Part shown: in pieces, positions 43,771 to 52,492 of the stretch
Position numbering within the stretch: the first letter of the stretch is position 1
Layout: the number at the start of each line of letters is the position of its first letter
The notes under the pieces: model-generated
What the model was told of the DNA's origin: nothing
Database searches by the model: none
What the model saw: only the letters and a program-made list of their open reading frames with translations
Translations under genes and position numbers: made by a program
DNA from: DASQPR01 sp963831705
GTDB lineage: Bacteria; Actinomycetota; Actinomycetes; Mycobacteriales; Micromonosporaceae
Assembly (NCBI GenBank): GCA_963831705.1
Contig: CAWHRE010000009.1
Location: forward strand, 186,001-250,000
Direction: 5' to 3'
DNA: 64,000 nucleotides

Positions 43771-44237
43771 CGGCTGAACTTTTCGATCGGGCCGCTTGCG
43801 CTCTGGCTCACGCTGTATCCGCTGAATCCGGGAATCAGGGACTGACTCTTGGCGGTGACGGTGATCCGAATCTCGCCGCCCGCAACGGTTGTGGTGATCT
43901 TCGCGCCGATCAGCGTCGAGCCCTGACGATCGATGAACGCCTGCGCCTTCGCCTTCCCCGCGCCTGACGAGGCGCCGTACGCACGCTGGGCATTTACGCC
44001 CTCCTCGGCGGCGGTCAACGCGACCGAGCGCGCATACGAGTACAGCGCGACCTGGATGCAAAGGAACATCATGATGAGCACGCCGGGGATGAGAATCGCG
44101 AACTCGAGCGCAACCGAACCATGGTCAGGCCCTCGCATTGGAAGCAGCCCACGACGCAACCCTCGCCGTCGCGACGAAGCGAGGCGAGCGGCCCGGCGTG
44201 CGCGGCTCCGAAGGCGAGGGCCTGACCGGATGTTCAC
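43767..44237 (-). CDS. TadE-family pseudopilin (first)
   Basis: 156 residues from GTG 44237, which overlaps the pilin stop; ATG 44138 (MRGPDHGSVAL) would give a more usual length. Cleavage site DHG with SVALEFAILIPGVLIMMFLC (Glu at +5). The Arg-rich first 33 residues (SRARRAARLASSRRRGLRR) would be an unusually long leader. A minor pseudopilin of the Tad apparatus. Confidence 0.82.
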   Translation of the reverse strand: MNIRSGPRLRSRARRAARLASSRRRGLRRGLLPMRGPDHGSVALEFAILIPGVLIMMFLCIQVALYSYARSVALTAAEEGVNAQRAYGASSGAGKAKAQAFIDRQGSTLIGAKITTTVAGGEIRITVTAKSQSLIPGFSGYSVSQSASGPIEKFSR

Positions 44238-44416
44238 TTGATTTGCTTCGAGCGGGTCGTGACCGCCGCCGTGACCGCGGCCGCGACGAGCCCGGCCATG
44301 AGAAAGCCCATCAGCACGAGGATCGCGTACTCGATGACCGTCGCGCCCTCGTCCTCACGCATCGCGTTCCAGCGCTGCTGCCACAGGGTGGTCAGCACGC
44401 GTGCAGCTTGAAACAT
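44234..44416 (-). CDS. Flp-type pilin
   Basis: 60 residues from ATG 44416, which has a strong AAGGAGG site. The prepilin junction DEG/ATVIEYAILVLMGFLMAGL shows Glu at +5 and Tyr at +6, the hallmark of Flp pilins. The main pilus subunit, cleaved by a TadV/CpaA peptidase that is not encoded in this window. Confidence 0.88.
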   Translation of the reverse strand: MFQAARVLTTLWQQRWNAMREDEGATVIEYAILVLMGFLMAGLVAAAVTAAVTTRSKQIK

Positions 44417-44442
44417 GGTTCCTCCTTGGGGGGTGGTGGTGG

Positions 44443-45354
44443 TCATCCGGTGATCTGCGAGATCGCCGGATAGCCGATGAGAACCAGAAACACCATCAGC
44501 AACATGCTGGTGGGGATGTAGAGCAACGTCGTGGCGGTAGCCGCGCGCTGCTGTTCCTTCGTGCGCAAGGCGACGCGCAGCGATGCGGCACGCGCTAGCA
44601 ACGTCTGATACACCTGGGCACCCTGGTCACCGACCAGGCCCATGATGTCGCCGACATCGCCGAGGTCCGGCACGCCGATCTCGACCGCAACCTGACGTAG
44701 CCGAGCCCACGGCGCTTCGTTCGCGTACCGAGCGTCCTCAAGCGCCGACCGGATGCGGTCGAAAACCCAGCCGTCGCCGATGCGGGCCGCACTCTCCATC
44801 GACTCGACCGCGCCGGCACCGCCGTACCGGACGAGTCCGACCAGCGTGAGGTAGGTCGCGACGGCTCGCCGGAACTCCTCGCGCGCGAGTGTCGCTTTCT
44901 GCTTGATGTTCGCGTCAACCAGGAAGAACATGCCGAGCGCAAGGCCGATCGCGATGATCGTCGGCACTACCCACGTCACCTTGATCCCGAACATCGCGAG
45001 CAACACGGTCGCGAACGTCGGGAACAGCAGACCGAACAGGGTGAAGCCGAGCTTCTCGATCACGTACCGATCGACCGACTGGCCGATCAGTCGCAGTTCC
45101 GCCATCGGTGGATGCAGTCGCTTCAGCACCGGCTCGCTGACCAGGCCGCTGGTCTCCGGCGCGGTACTCCGCGACGGCATGTGGACCGGTCCCCCGCCGG
45201 GCCGTACACCGACGTAGAGCGGGACCGTGCTGTGCAATCGATCCAACGTGGCGCCGAGCGTCGGACGAGCCGGGACGAAACCGCGGATGACCAGGAAGAG
45301 TCCGAGCCCGACGACCGCTCCGACGAGGATCGCGATCTGGTCGATGGTATTCAC
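44443..45354 (-). CDS. tadC: Tad pilus inner-membrane platform protein TadC
   Basis: 303 residues from GTG 45354, coupled to the tadB stop (GTGA). Type II secretion F-domain protein with a helix at the N-terminus, two central helices (FTLFGLLFPTFATVLLAMFG, WVVPTIIAIGLALGMFFL), the TadC segment AREEFRRAVATYLTLVGLV, and a last helix LLYIPTSMLLMVFLVLIGYP. It forms the platform with TadB. Confidence 0.9.
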   Translation of the reverse strand: MNTIDQIAILVGAVVGLGLFLVIRGFVPARPTLGATLDRLHSTVPLYVGVRPGGGPVHMPSRSTAPETSGLVSEPVLKRLHPPMAELRLIGQSVDRYVIEKLGFTLFGLLFPTFATVLLAMFGIKVTWVVPTIIAIGLALGMFFLVDANIKQKATLAREEFRRAVATYLTLVGLVRYGGAGAVESMESAARIGDGWVFDRIRSALEDARYANEAPWARLRQVAVEIGVPDLGDVGDIMGLVGDQGAQVYQTLLARAASLRVALRTKEQQRAATATTLLYIPTSMLLMVFLVLIGYPAISQITG

Positions 45355-46274
45355 AGCGTTTGCCTCCACGCTTGCGAGGGGGCCACCGCCGACATGGCCG
45401 GCTTTATCGTCTTGAACAGACGCGGCACGGGCCGCGGCATATTCAGCTGTCGCGCCCACACGAGCAGCCCACCGAACGCGATCAGGCACGACGCGAGCAC
45501 GATCTGGCCGATCAACGTGTGGTATGGGTGCATGTAGCTCTTGTTGATCAGCAGCCATACGAGCCCGGCCAACATCAAACCGGACAGGATCATCCCGGAC
45601 ATCCGCGCGTCGGTCCGCGAACTCGTCTGCTCCCGTCGCATCGTGACGAGATCGGCGATGCTCTCACTGACCCGATCCAGTACGTCGGCCAGGCGCGGAC
45701 CGCGTTCTCGGGCGTTTAGCATCAACGCCGCGATCACCTCGTCGCTCGTCGGATCGGCCAGCCGATCGGCGAACATCCGGAGCGCATCCACCGTCGACAT
45801 CTCGCCGCGCAACTCGTTCGCGAGTTCGTTGATCTCCGCCGCGATCGCGGCCGGCGCCTCGACCGCGCTGCCGATAATCGCCTGATGCAGTCCGGCGCCG
45901 GATCGAACCAGGTCGGCCAGGCGCCGCGTCCATACTTCGATGCCTTCGAGCTTGTCGACGGCCCGCGTATCGGCCCGTCCCGCACCGAAGAGCCACGGTG
46001 TCGCGACCGCGCCGACACCGAGTGCAATGCCCACCATCGGGATGCCGGTGTAGAGCCATCCGACGACGAGCAGAACTGTGCCGACGCCGATCAACACCAG
46101 CCGGGTCTTGCGGGCGGACGCCGACATGCCTGCGCCGAACAGCCGCGCAACGGCGAGGCCGACCTGCGACGGCGGCCGGGCCGGGCCGAACGTGCCGACG
46201 ATGCTCACCACCGCGATGATCAAGCCGGCGATGAAACCACCAACGGCGAGCGCTCCGAGGAGTTCGGGCGTCAT
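45351..46274 (-). CDS. tadB: Tad pilus inner-membrane platform protein TadB
   Basis: 307 residues. Type II secretion F domain with WTRRLADLVRSGAGLHQAII, NARERGPRLADVLDRVSES and the membrane helices at both ends (VGGFIAGLIIAVVSIVGTFG). Overlaps both the cpaF stop region and the tadC start by 4 bases. Confidence 0.9.
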   Translation of the reverse strand: MTPELLGALAVGGFIAGLIIAVVSIVGTFGPARPPSQVGLAVARLFGAGMSASARKTRLVLIGVGTVLLVVGWLYTGIPMVGIALGVGAVATPWLFGAGRADTRAVDKLEGIEVWTRRLADLVRSGAGLHQAIIGSAVEAPAAIAAEINELANELRGEMSTVDALRMFADRLADPTSDEVIAALMLNARERGPRLADVLDRVSESIADLVTMRREQTSSRTDARMSGMILSGLMLAGLVWLLINKSYMHPYHTLIGQIVLASCLIAFGGLLVWARQLNMPRPVPRLFKTIKPAMSAVAPSQAWRQTL

Positions 46275-47692
46275 CGGACACCCCCGGGGAACGACGTGAC
46301 CTGAGGTGTCAGCAGGAGGCGCATGTCGAAGCCGGCTGCCTGAAGCTCCGCGGCACGTCGCTCGCTCGGCCGTACCGATGTCGGCTCGGCCAACCCGTAC
46401 GGGCCTGGTCCGAAAATCCGTGACCGGGAGAGTTGACCGCCGTCGCCGAGACCGTGCACCTCCATGACGCTGGAGACGTACCGTCGAGGACGGTATCCCG
46501 GGTACTCCTCCATGTTCACGTAGACGACCAGGTCAAGTGCGTTGCCGATGGTCAGGTACGCGCCCTCGCGGCTCTTCGACGCGCCGTACCGCATGAGCAG
46601 CTCGGCGAGCCGGTCGAAGACGCCGTGCTCGTCGCGAGAGTGGATCGTGCACAGCGATCCGTACGTCGTGTTCATCGCATCGAACATCGCCACGATCTCT
46701 TCGGCGCGGACCTCACCGACGATCACCCGACTCGTCGACAGGCGCAGCATGTGCGGGAACAGATCATCGATCGTGAGTTGACCGTCGGGTTTGCCGTCCG
46801 GGCCCTTCTCGCCGAAGCCCTCGCGCTCCTCGAAGCAGACCGCCCACGGATGCCGGCCGGTCGCGTCGAGCCCGAGCTCGCCAACCGTCTCCATCACGGC
46901 AAACCATTCTTGGCGCGGGATCTCGTCGGCGATCGCACGCAGAAGCGTGGTCTTTCCGGCGTTGGCCCGCCCGGCGATCATGATGTTCATATGCGCTCGA
47001 ACGGCCGCCTGCAGGAACGCGCTCAGCGTCGGCGTGATCGCGCCCATGTTGACCATGTCGCCGAGCGAGACGTCCTTGATCCGGTGCCGTCGGATGACCA
47101 CGACCGGCCGCGCCGTCACGACGTAGATCACCGTCAGACGAGCGCCGTCCGGCAGTCGAAGATGCAGGATGGGCTTCGCCGTCGAAAGTGACCGCTCGGT
47201 CTGACCACCACGTTCGGCCAGCCTCTGGAGCAGCGTGATCAGCTCCTCGTCGCTGGCCGCCGAGGTAAACGAGTCCTCGTCGATCGCGCCGCTCGCGTAC
47301 ACGACTCGCACCCGGGTCCCGAGCACCATGATGTTCTCGATGTCAGGGTTGTCGATGAGTGGCTGCAGCCGCCCGAGGCCGATCAGATACGCGGCGACCG
47401 CCGCGCAGAGTGCCTCGGCGTACCCGGGCCACGTCACCGCACCGGTCTCGCCGGACCGCAGCCGTTCATCGACGTTGCGCCGCACAACGCGCTCGGCGAC
47501 CTCCTGCGTCATCCGGCGACGATCGGCGTTCGTGAGGCCCACCTCGCCGCGCAGAGCATCGATCAGCGTCCGGCTGACCTCCGCCTGCAGCGTCGTGACC
47601 AGGTCGTAGTCGATCTGAACCGCTCGGATCTCCGACGTTCGCGGCGCGCGGGCCGTCCCAGCCCGGATGCTCCTGCGGCGCGAGCCGATCAC
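46271..47692 (-). CDS. tadA: Tad pilus ATPase CpaF/TadA
   Basis: 473 residues in the frame that starts at GTG 47692. The N-terminal all-alpha part (IDYDLVTTLQAEVSRTLIDA) is followed by a secretion ATPase core: Walker A IAGRANAGKTTLLRAIADEI, the catalytic VMETVGELGLD region, RVIVGEVRAEEIVAMFDAMN and LCTIHSRDEHGVFDRLAE. It powers pilin extrusion. The true gene probably begins at 48392 in another phase, with a single-base shift near 47660 joining a repetitive N-terminus (see that entry). Confidence 0.92.
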   Translation of the reverse strand: MIGSRRRSIRAGTARAPRTSEIRAVQIDYDLVTTLQAEVSRTLIDALRGEVGLTNADRRRMTQEVAERVVRRNVDERLRSGETGAVTWPGYAEALCAAVAAYLIGLGRLQPLIDNPDIENIMVLGTRVRVVYASGAIDEDSFTSAASDEELITLLQRLAERGGQTERSLSTAKPILHLRLPDGARLTVIYVVTARPVVVIRRHRIKDVSLGDMVNMGAITPTLSAFLQAAVRAHMNIMIAGRANAGKTTLLRAIADEIPRQEWFAVMETVGELGLDATGRHPWAVCFEEREGFGEKGPDGKPDGQLTIDDLFPHMLRLSTSRVIVGEVRAEEIVAMFDAMNTTYGSLCTIHSRDEHGVFDRLAELLMRYGASKSREGAYLTIGNALDLVVYVNMEEYPGYRPRRYVSSVMEVHGLGDGGQLSRSRIFGPGPYGLAEPTSVRPSERRAAELQAAGFDMRLLLTPQVTSFPGGVR

Positions 47693-48392
47693 CCGGGTAC
47701 GGCATGTCAGGTGTCTTCGTGTCGTAGAGCGGCCCGACGATCGCCCGTGGCACGGCGCCGTTGGATCGCGGCGGTCCGCCGTCGCGGTGCATCACACCAT
47801 TGGCAGACACCGGCCCGTTCTGCAGCGCCGGCGGTTGGCCACCGTGGGGTGCTTGCAGGTTCAGCGGCTGGCCGTTGCGGGGCGTTTGGCCGTGATGTTG
47901 TCCCGTGCCGTTGTGTTGCGGCGGACCGGTCAGCGGTGCGGGCGGCACCAGACGGTGGGACGCCGTATCGATCATCATCGGGTCGTGCGCGTCGCCCTCG
48001 ATCGGTCCGGCCGTGGATTGGCGGCTGTCCGACGGCTGGACGGATTCGTCTCCGGCGTCATGTCCGTGTCGCGGTACCGGCCGGTCAGCCCAGATGGCGC
48101 CGTCGCCCCGGACTGAGCGGTCCGAGCGGTCCGAAGATTCGGCAGCCGTCTCGGCCGGCCCGTCGGCACCGATTCGATGAAATCCCGTCATCAGGCGCGG
48201 CGGCGACCACGTCCCGCCGTGCGATGCCCCGGACGCCGGGGTGCCGCCCTGCGCCGTCCCGCTCTGGGCCGAGCCGGTATGCGGTGTTCCACTATGCGGA
48301 GTGCCGTTGTGCGGAGTGCCGTTGTGCGGAGTGCCGTTGTGCGGTGTCCCGTTGTGGGCGCTGCCGTTGTGCGGAGTGGCCTGCTGAGTCAT
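47466..48392 (-). CDS. Low-complexity ORF with NGTPH repeats, probable N-terminal extension of CpaF
   Basis: ATG 48392 overlaps the stop of the upstream CpaE-like gene (ATGA), as between all genes of this operon. The frame opens MTQQATPHNGSAHNG and then repeats NGTPH, and is Gly/Pro/His/Asn-rich to about residue 245, ending PEQEHPGWDGPR-like. After about 47660 the sequence continues sensibly only in the CpaF frame (PRTSEIRAVQIDYDL), so the last 60 codons here are shadow. One extra base separates the two. Either the gene is broken (or misread) or these are two overlapping genes. Confidence 0.55.
   Translation of the reverse strand: MTQQATPHNGSAHNGTPHNGTPHNGTPHNGTPHSGTPHTGSAQSGTAQGGTPASGASHGGTWSPPRLMTGFHRIGADGPAETAAESSDRSDRSVRGDGAIWADRPVPRHGHDAGDESVQPSDSRQSTAGPIEGDAHDPMMIDTASHRLVPPAPLTGPPQHNGTGQHHGQTPRNGQPLNLQAPHGGQPPALQNGPVSANGVMHRDGGPPRSNGAVPRAIVGPLYDTKTPDMPYPGDRLAPQEHPGWDGPRAANVGDPSGSDRLRPGHDAAGGGQPDADRCSARRGGPHERRSSPDDAGGRRARCAAQRR
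48300..48374. repeat. 15-bp tandem repeats encoding NGTPH
   Basis: About five copies of a 15-base unit (GTGCCGTTGTGCGGA and close variants) encode the pentapeptide repeats of the CpaF N-terminal extension. Such repeats can change number by slippage. Confidence 0.85.
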
Positions 48393-49315
48393 CGCTGCAC
48401 TCCCGCGACCGCAGGGCTGTAACTCTGACCAGAAGCGGTCGGATTTACCGAGCCACGGACGGGAGCGCTTGTGGGCGCGGCGGCCGGACCCGGCGGTGTC
48501 ACACGAGCGGGCGGCGCGACGGGTGCCGCCGGTACACGATCTGCGGTGGGTGCCTGGTGAGCGGCTTGAGGCAGCCGTGCCCGGATGGCGCCTTCGACGC
48601 CGCGCGCCGCTCGCATCAGCGCTGATGAGTCGGCAATCCGGCCGATGCCGTCGGACAGCGCTGCGGCCTCGCCCGGGCGCCACGGGATCGTCGTCACGAG
48701 GGGGACCTGAAGTGCCTTGGTGAGTTCGCCCGTACGGTATTCGCCACCCTCGATGACGAGGAGTCCGATCCGATCGCGACCGACAGCACCGAGGCCGACC
48801 TGCGCGGCGGCGACGGCCGATTTGGCGGCGGAAGCCGACCTGAGCGTGGCACGAACTACGATCAGGACGATGTCCGCGGCCGCAATCAGCGGCAGCGGGG
48901 CGAATGTGGTCGACAGCCGTCCACAATCAATAATCACGTCGGTACCGCTGTCCGGATGCCCGAGCAAGGCGAAGTGCGCAGCGAGGCGATCCCAGACCGG
49001 GCCGACCGTCGCGGCCTGGGCCGGATCCGCCAAGCCGGATAACAGGACGCGACTGACCGGGCTCTTCGGCTTCGCGAGGTCCACCAATGCCGAGTTGAAG
49101 TCCGCAGCGATCCGGTTGTGCCGAGCGGACACGGCCACCTGCACAAGGCCGCGGTCCATGGGCATCTGCCCGCGTACGTACCCGGCCAGAATGTCGCCGC
49201 CGGCCGGATCCGCCTCGACCAGCAACACCGGTCGCGGCCAGGACAGCGTCATCGCGAGGGCGGTCGTCGTCACACCCGGCGAGCCTTTCGCCGAGATCAG
49301 CGCAATCACGGCCAC
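48389..49315 (-). CDS. CpaE/TadZ-like MinD-family protein with atypical P-loop
   Basis: 308 residues. N-terminus VIALISAKGSPGVTTTALAM is the deviant Walker A of MinD/ParA proteins, but the second P-loop lysine (GKT) is replaced by Val (GVT). Next come LLVEADPAGGDILAGYV and DVIIDCGRLSTTFAPLPLI. TadZ/CpaE proteins often have defective ATPase sites and place the Tad machine in the cell. The C-terminal 55 residues are Pro/Ala-rich. One base from the CpaB gene. Confidence 0.85.
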   Translation of the reverse strand: MAVIALISAKGSPGVTTTALAMTLSWPRPVLLVEADPAGGDILAGYVRGQMPMDRGLVQVAVSARHNRIAADFNSALVDLAKPKSPVSRVLLSGLADPAQAATVGPVWDRLAAHFALLGHPDSGTDVIIDCGRLSTTFAPLPLIAAADIVLIVVRATLRSASAAKSAVAAAQVGLGAVGRDRIGLLVIEGGEYRTGELTKALQVPLVTTIPWRPGEAAALSDGIGRIADSSALMRAARGVEGAIRARLPQAAHQAPTADRVPAAPVAPPARVTPPGPAAAPTSAPVRGSVNPTASGQSYSPAVAGVQR

Positions 49316-49316
49316 G

Positions 49317-50003
49317 TCAGCCTCCCGCGACCAGGGCTACGGAGACGCGGCTCTGGTTCGCGAAAGACGCGACAACGCCCGCGTCCGCCACCGGGATGAC
49401 CACGTCGACCACTGCGTTGTTGTTGTTGTCGGGATCGCCGACCTCAACGACGGTTGCGGGTGTCGTCGGCATCGTCGACGTGTCCGCCACCGAGCTGACG
49501 CCGGTCACCGGGGGGACCTCGATCAGTAGCACCTGGTCGCCCGGCTTGAGAGTGCGTCCGGGTCGCTGGGTCGCCGTCAGTTGCAGACCAACCAGCGCCT
49601 GATCCGTTCCGATCGCGTTCGTCGGCATGAGGTCGCCGTCGGTCAGCAGCGTGCCCGGGACAAGCGCGACCTTTGCGTACTGGCCGATCACTCGGGACGC
49701 GTCGGACGCAGGGATCGGGGTCAGGCCACGTGCCGTGGTGATCTGCACGGTCTGCAGATCGTCGGACGTGATCTCCGCGCCAACTGGAACTGCCTGGTAG
49801 ACCGCTATGTACGCGTCGGTGGCAGTGGAAGATGCGGCGACGTAACGCCACCCACCGAGCGCGCCCAGCACGACGAGAAGAACGCCGAGGCTTGCCATCA
49901 CCGGGCTACGACGTCGGCGACCGCCGGCGCGCGGCGGCGCGGGCATGATGCCGTTGGGCGGAGCGAATTGGGCTCCGGGCGACTGAACGGTACTGATGCT
50001 CAC
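49317..50003 (-). CDS. CpaB/RcpC-like SAF-domain pilus assembly protein
   Basis: 228 residues. A transmembrane helix (PVMASLGVLLVVLGALGGW) is followed by a SAF domain (AVPVGAEITSDDLQTVQITT, VIGQYAKVALVPGTLLTDGD, LVGLQLTATQRPGRTLKPGD). In Tad systems CpaB/RcpC sits outside the membrane with the secretin or pore; here, in an actinomycete without a secretin, it faces the cell wall. Overlaps the upstream gene end by 4 bases. Confidence 0.88.
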   Translation of the reverse strand: MSISTVQSPGAQFAPPNGIMPAPPRAGGRRRRSPVMASLGVLLVVLGALGGWRYVAASSTATDAYIAVYQAVPVGAEITSDDLQTVQITTARGLTPIPASDASRVIGQYAKVALVPGTLLTDGDLMPTNAIGTDQALVGLQLTATQRPGRTLKPGDQVLLIEVPPVTGVSSVADTSTMPTTPATVVEVGDPDNNNNAVVDVVIPVADAGVVASFANQSRVSVALVAGG

Positions 50004-50938
50004 TTGACCACCACCTGCTGTTCGTTGATCCGGACGGTCGTGTTGGAGGTGCGGGTCGTCGTGATCACGCCGCCGTCGCCGCCGCCGACCCAGGTGACGG
50101 TCCAGGTCGTCGTGGCGGTGATGGCGTACTTGCCGTTCGCCTTGGCATAGCTCGGCTTCGTGTACCGGTATCCGCAGTCGCCGGAGGCTGCACCGCCGTC
50201 CGCCGCCACGTACGCGTCACCGGGCGAGTAGCACGTGACCGTGTGTCCGTCGCCCATGTTCCAGACGATCTTGGCGGCCTTGGCGGTGATGTTGACGGTC
50301 AGCGCTCCCGAGGTGGCCGACGAGTGGATCGGTCCCCAGGTGTGGATGCTGACCGTCGTCCACATCCAGACCGGCAGCCCGACGAGGCCTCCGACGCCGC
50401 CGGGCGTCGGTGCCATGTGGATCGCCGCACCGTCCAGGCGGATCTTCGCGAGCGCATCGGCGGCCAGCTCGGCCGGCGTCGGCCCGGTCGCGGGACGAGC
50501 GATCCACTCCTCGACCGCACCCACCTCACCGCTCCCCCAGGGCGGCGGGCCGGAGAAGCAGGTGACCTCATAGAACGCACCCTTGGTCGGGTCATGCGTA
50601 CCCCAGACCGGGCTGTCCGCCGCAGGCTGTGGATCCTCACGCAGGTAGTAGCACTGATTCGAGCTGTTGTAGTAGCCGAGACCGGGCTCGAAGCAGGCCA
50701 CGTCGTGCCCCTCGTAGCTGCAGCCGGTCGAGCCACCGCCGCCACCACCGCCGCCACCGGTGCCGCCTCCCCCGCCGCCCGTACCGGTGACCGTGCACCA
50801 CGGGATCTCCGGTGGGCAGGATCCGGTGCCGCCGGCGGCGGACGGCGTGCTGTCCAGCGCGATCAGGAGGCCGCCAACAGTCACTGCGACAAGGACCGCG
50901 GCGCCGAGCATGCGAGTCCATCGCGACCGGTTCAGCAT
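50000..50938 (-). CDS. Exported Gly-rich protein of the Tad operon
   Basis: 312 residues from ATG 50938. A signal sequence or anchor (MLGAAVLVAVTVGGLLIALD) is followed by CPPEIPWCTVTGTGGGG, a poly-Gly stretch (about 45-65), Cys-containing segments (CSYEGHDVACFEPG, CYYLREDP) and a beta-rich C-terminus ending TTVRINEQQVVVK. No family recognised. As a constant partner of actinobacterial tad genes it may be an outer-surface assembly factor. Its start overlaps the preceding stop. Confidence 0.7.
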   Translation of the reverse strand: MLNRSRWTRMLGAAVLVAVTVGGLLIALDSTPSAAGGTGSCPPEIPWCTVTGTGGGGGGTGGGGGGGGGSTGCSYEGHDVACFEPGLGYYNSSNQCYYLREDPQPAADSPVWGTHDPTKGAFYEVTCFSGPPPWGSGEVGAVEEWIARPATGPTPAELAADALAKIRLDGAAIHMAPTPGGVGGLVGLPVWMWTTVSIHTWGPIHSSATSGALTVNITAKAAKIVWNMGDGHTVTCYSPGDAYVAADGGAASGDCGYRYTKPSYAKANGKYAITATTTWTVTWVGGGDGGVITTTRTSNTTVRINEQQVVVK

Positions 50939-51546
50939 GACTGGTCGCCCGTCGTGTCCACCTTCGACACCATCCAGGCGCCGGTCGAGTACAGGTACAG
51001 GGTCGCGGTCGCGACGTACGGCTTCGCCTTCGGCAGTGATACCTTCGCGCCGGTTTGCGCATTCACAATCGAAATCCCGGATTGATCGAGACAATCGCGA
51101 ACCGTCGCCGTTCCGGATGTCTTCGACAATTTCAATGACGTCAGAATCGGATGCGAAATAACCGCGCCGCGTTGTACATCACCGATGACATGAAGATGAA
51201 ACAATTGTGCCACCCATTGGCCCAATAACGGATCAGACGTGAATTTCGACAATAATGCCGAGCCGTAATCAGCCGTTTGTGAGGCTTGCGTTTCGGCATT
51301 GATATAGCCGGAATAAGCGGCCATCGCATTCATCTTGGCAAGCGTGAGTTTCGCATCGGCACCGCCTGCACTGGTCGCCGGCGCGACGACCGGGATCGCC
51401 GCCGGCACACGCGACTCGTCCACCGGGAGGACCCGCGACGCACAGCCGCCTACCACTGCGGCGGTCGCCAGGACGGCTGCTACCAGCGCAAATATCGCTA
51501 AGATCGGGCGCGACGCTCGTCGCCGACCCGACATCGCCTGACCGGA
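50932..51546 (-). CDS. Lipoprotein, first gene of the Tad operon
   Basis: 204 residues from GTG 51546, which has GGAGG 6 bases upstream. Signal peptide SRPILAIFALVAAVLATAAV ends in VVGGC, a lipobox. The mature domain (AKLTLAKMNAMAAYSGYINA, HLHVIGDVQRGAVISHPILT, TLYLYSTGAWMVSKVDTTG) is of unknown function. It has noticeably lower GC than its neighbours around 51100-51300. Confidence 0.75.
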   Translation of the reverse strand, partial: SGQAMSGRRRASRPILAIFALVAAVLATAAVVGGCASRVLPVDESRVPAAIPVVAPATSAGGADAKLTLAKMNAMAAYSGYINAETQASQTADYGSALLSKFTSDPLLGQWVAQLFHLHVIGDVQRGAVISHPILTSLKLSKTSGTATVRDCLDQSGISIVNAQTGAKVSLPKAKPYVATATLYLYSTGAWMVSKVDTTGDQSC

Positions 51547-52492
51547 CACCTGCATCCTCCCGTACTCGGGGCGGATCGGCGCGTGGATGATTGAGCTGCT
51601 CGATCAGCACAAGGCGCAACGAATCACCACTGGACGCATGAAAGTGCGCACAGCAGTAAGGATTGCGTCCAGTTGTACATACGCATGCGACCGCGTACGC
51701 GTCCGAAAACCGCGTATACAAGTGCGCCACCTGCGCATTAATCGATCGGCAGACCTCTATCCTTCGGCCGCTCCGTTTCTCATGGAAAATGTATGAAAGT
51801 TTTTGGCAACCCGCGCAGCATTATCGACCTACGGTCCGGTGTCAATAACTTTCGTCGATATTCACCACCATGATTTTGTTGATCATTTGTCCGAGCAGCT
51901 CACACGATTGGTCTCGATCAGATGAAGTTCGGGCAATACTGACCCGCTTGCGCCGGATCGGCGTCGCATATCGCATCGCAAGCGACCGAAACCAGGTACA
52001 CGCGGATCGCACTCTCGCGCCGTCGGCGACGATCCGCGGCGCCGGCCGAGGCGTCCCGACGACGGCCCTTGCACACACCATGGAAAACGACGAAGCCAAC
52101 GAACGCGACGAAGCCTCCGAAGGCGGCAGCGAACGCGACGAACGAGACTCCGGCGCCCACTCGGGCATCGAACGGGTCGTAGCGGACGCCTCACTGCTCG
52201 TGATCATGGCCCGTCAGACCACCGAGTTGACCACGTTCGCCACCTAGAATTGTCGCGATGATTAGTACAGACGTACTATTATACGAGTCATTCCGTTACT
52301 AGTTGTGAAATCTTTTCGCCCTCCGCCGCAACGGTGCATGGCATCGCTGGCCCCACGCCGAATTAACCAATCCGGCGATCCAAGAAGTTGATATGCGGTC
52401 GTCTAATCGGCTCGCCGAAGTGATTGAGCGGGTGTCGATCCGTGGTGGTATTCAGAGGCTTCCGAGCGCGGCGTTCGCGCCTCGACCGATCG
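51547..52492. other. Long intergenic region upstream of the Tad operon
   Basis: About 950 bases with lower GC than the surroundings. Several short frames exist, including a hydrophobic minus-strand one at 51918-52160 (AFAAAFGGFVAFVGFVVFHG) and a charged plus-strand one at 51870-52247, but none has a clear ribosome site or recognised protein. It probably carries the promoter of the Tad operon, facing left, and the transcription end of the DUF58 operon. A repetitive GAACGCGACGAA stretch lies at about 52090-52150. Confidence 0.5.

Noticed and set aside
48300..48374. CRISPR-like repeat array
   Set aside because: The 15-base units are contiguous without spacers and lie in frame in a coding region, so they are protein repeats.
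51870..52247. Possible gene in the gap before the Tad operon
   Set aside because: No ribosome site, no recognisable domain, and frames on both strands are equally open; codon pattern is not convincing.
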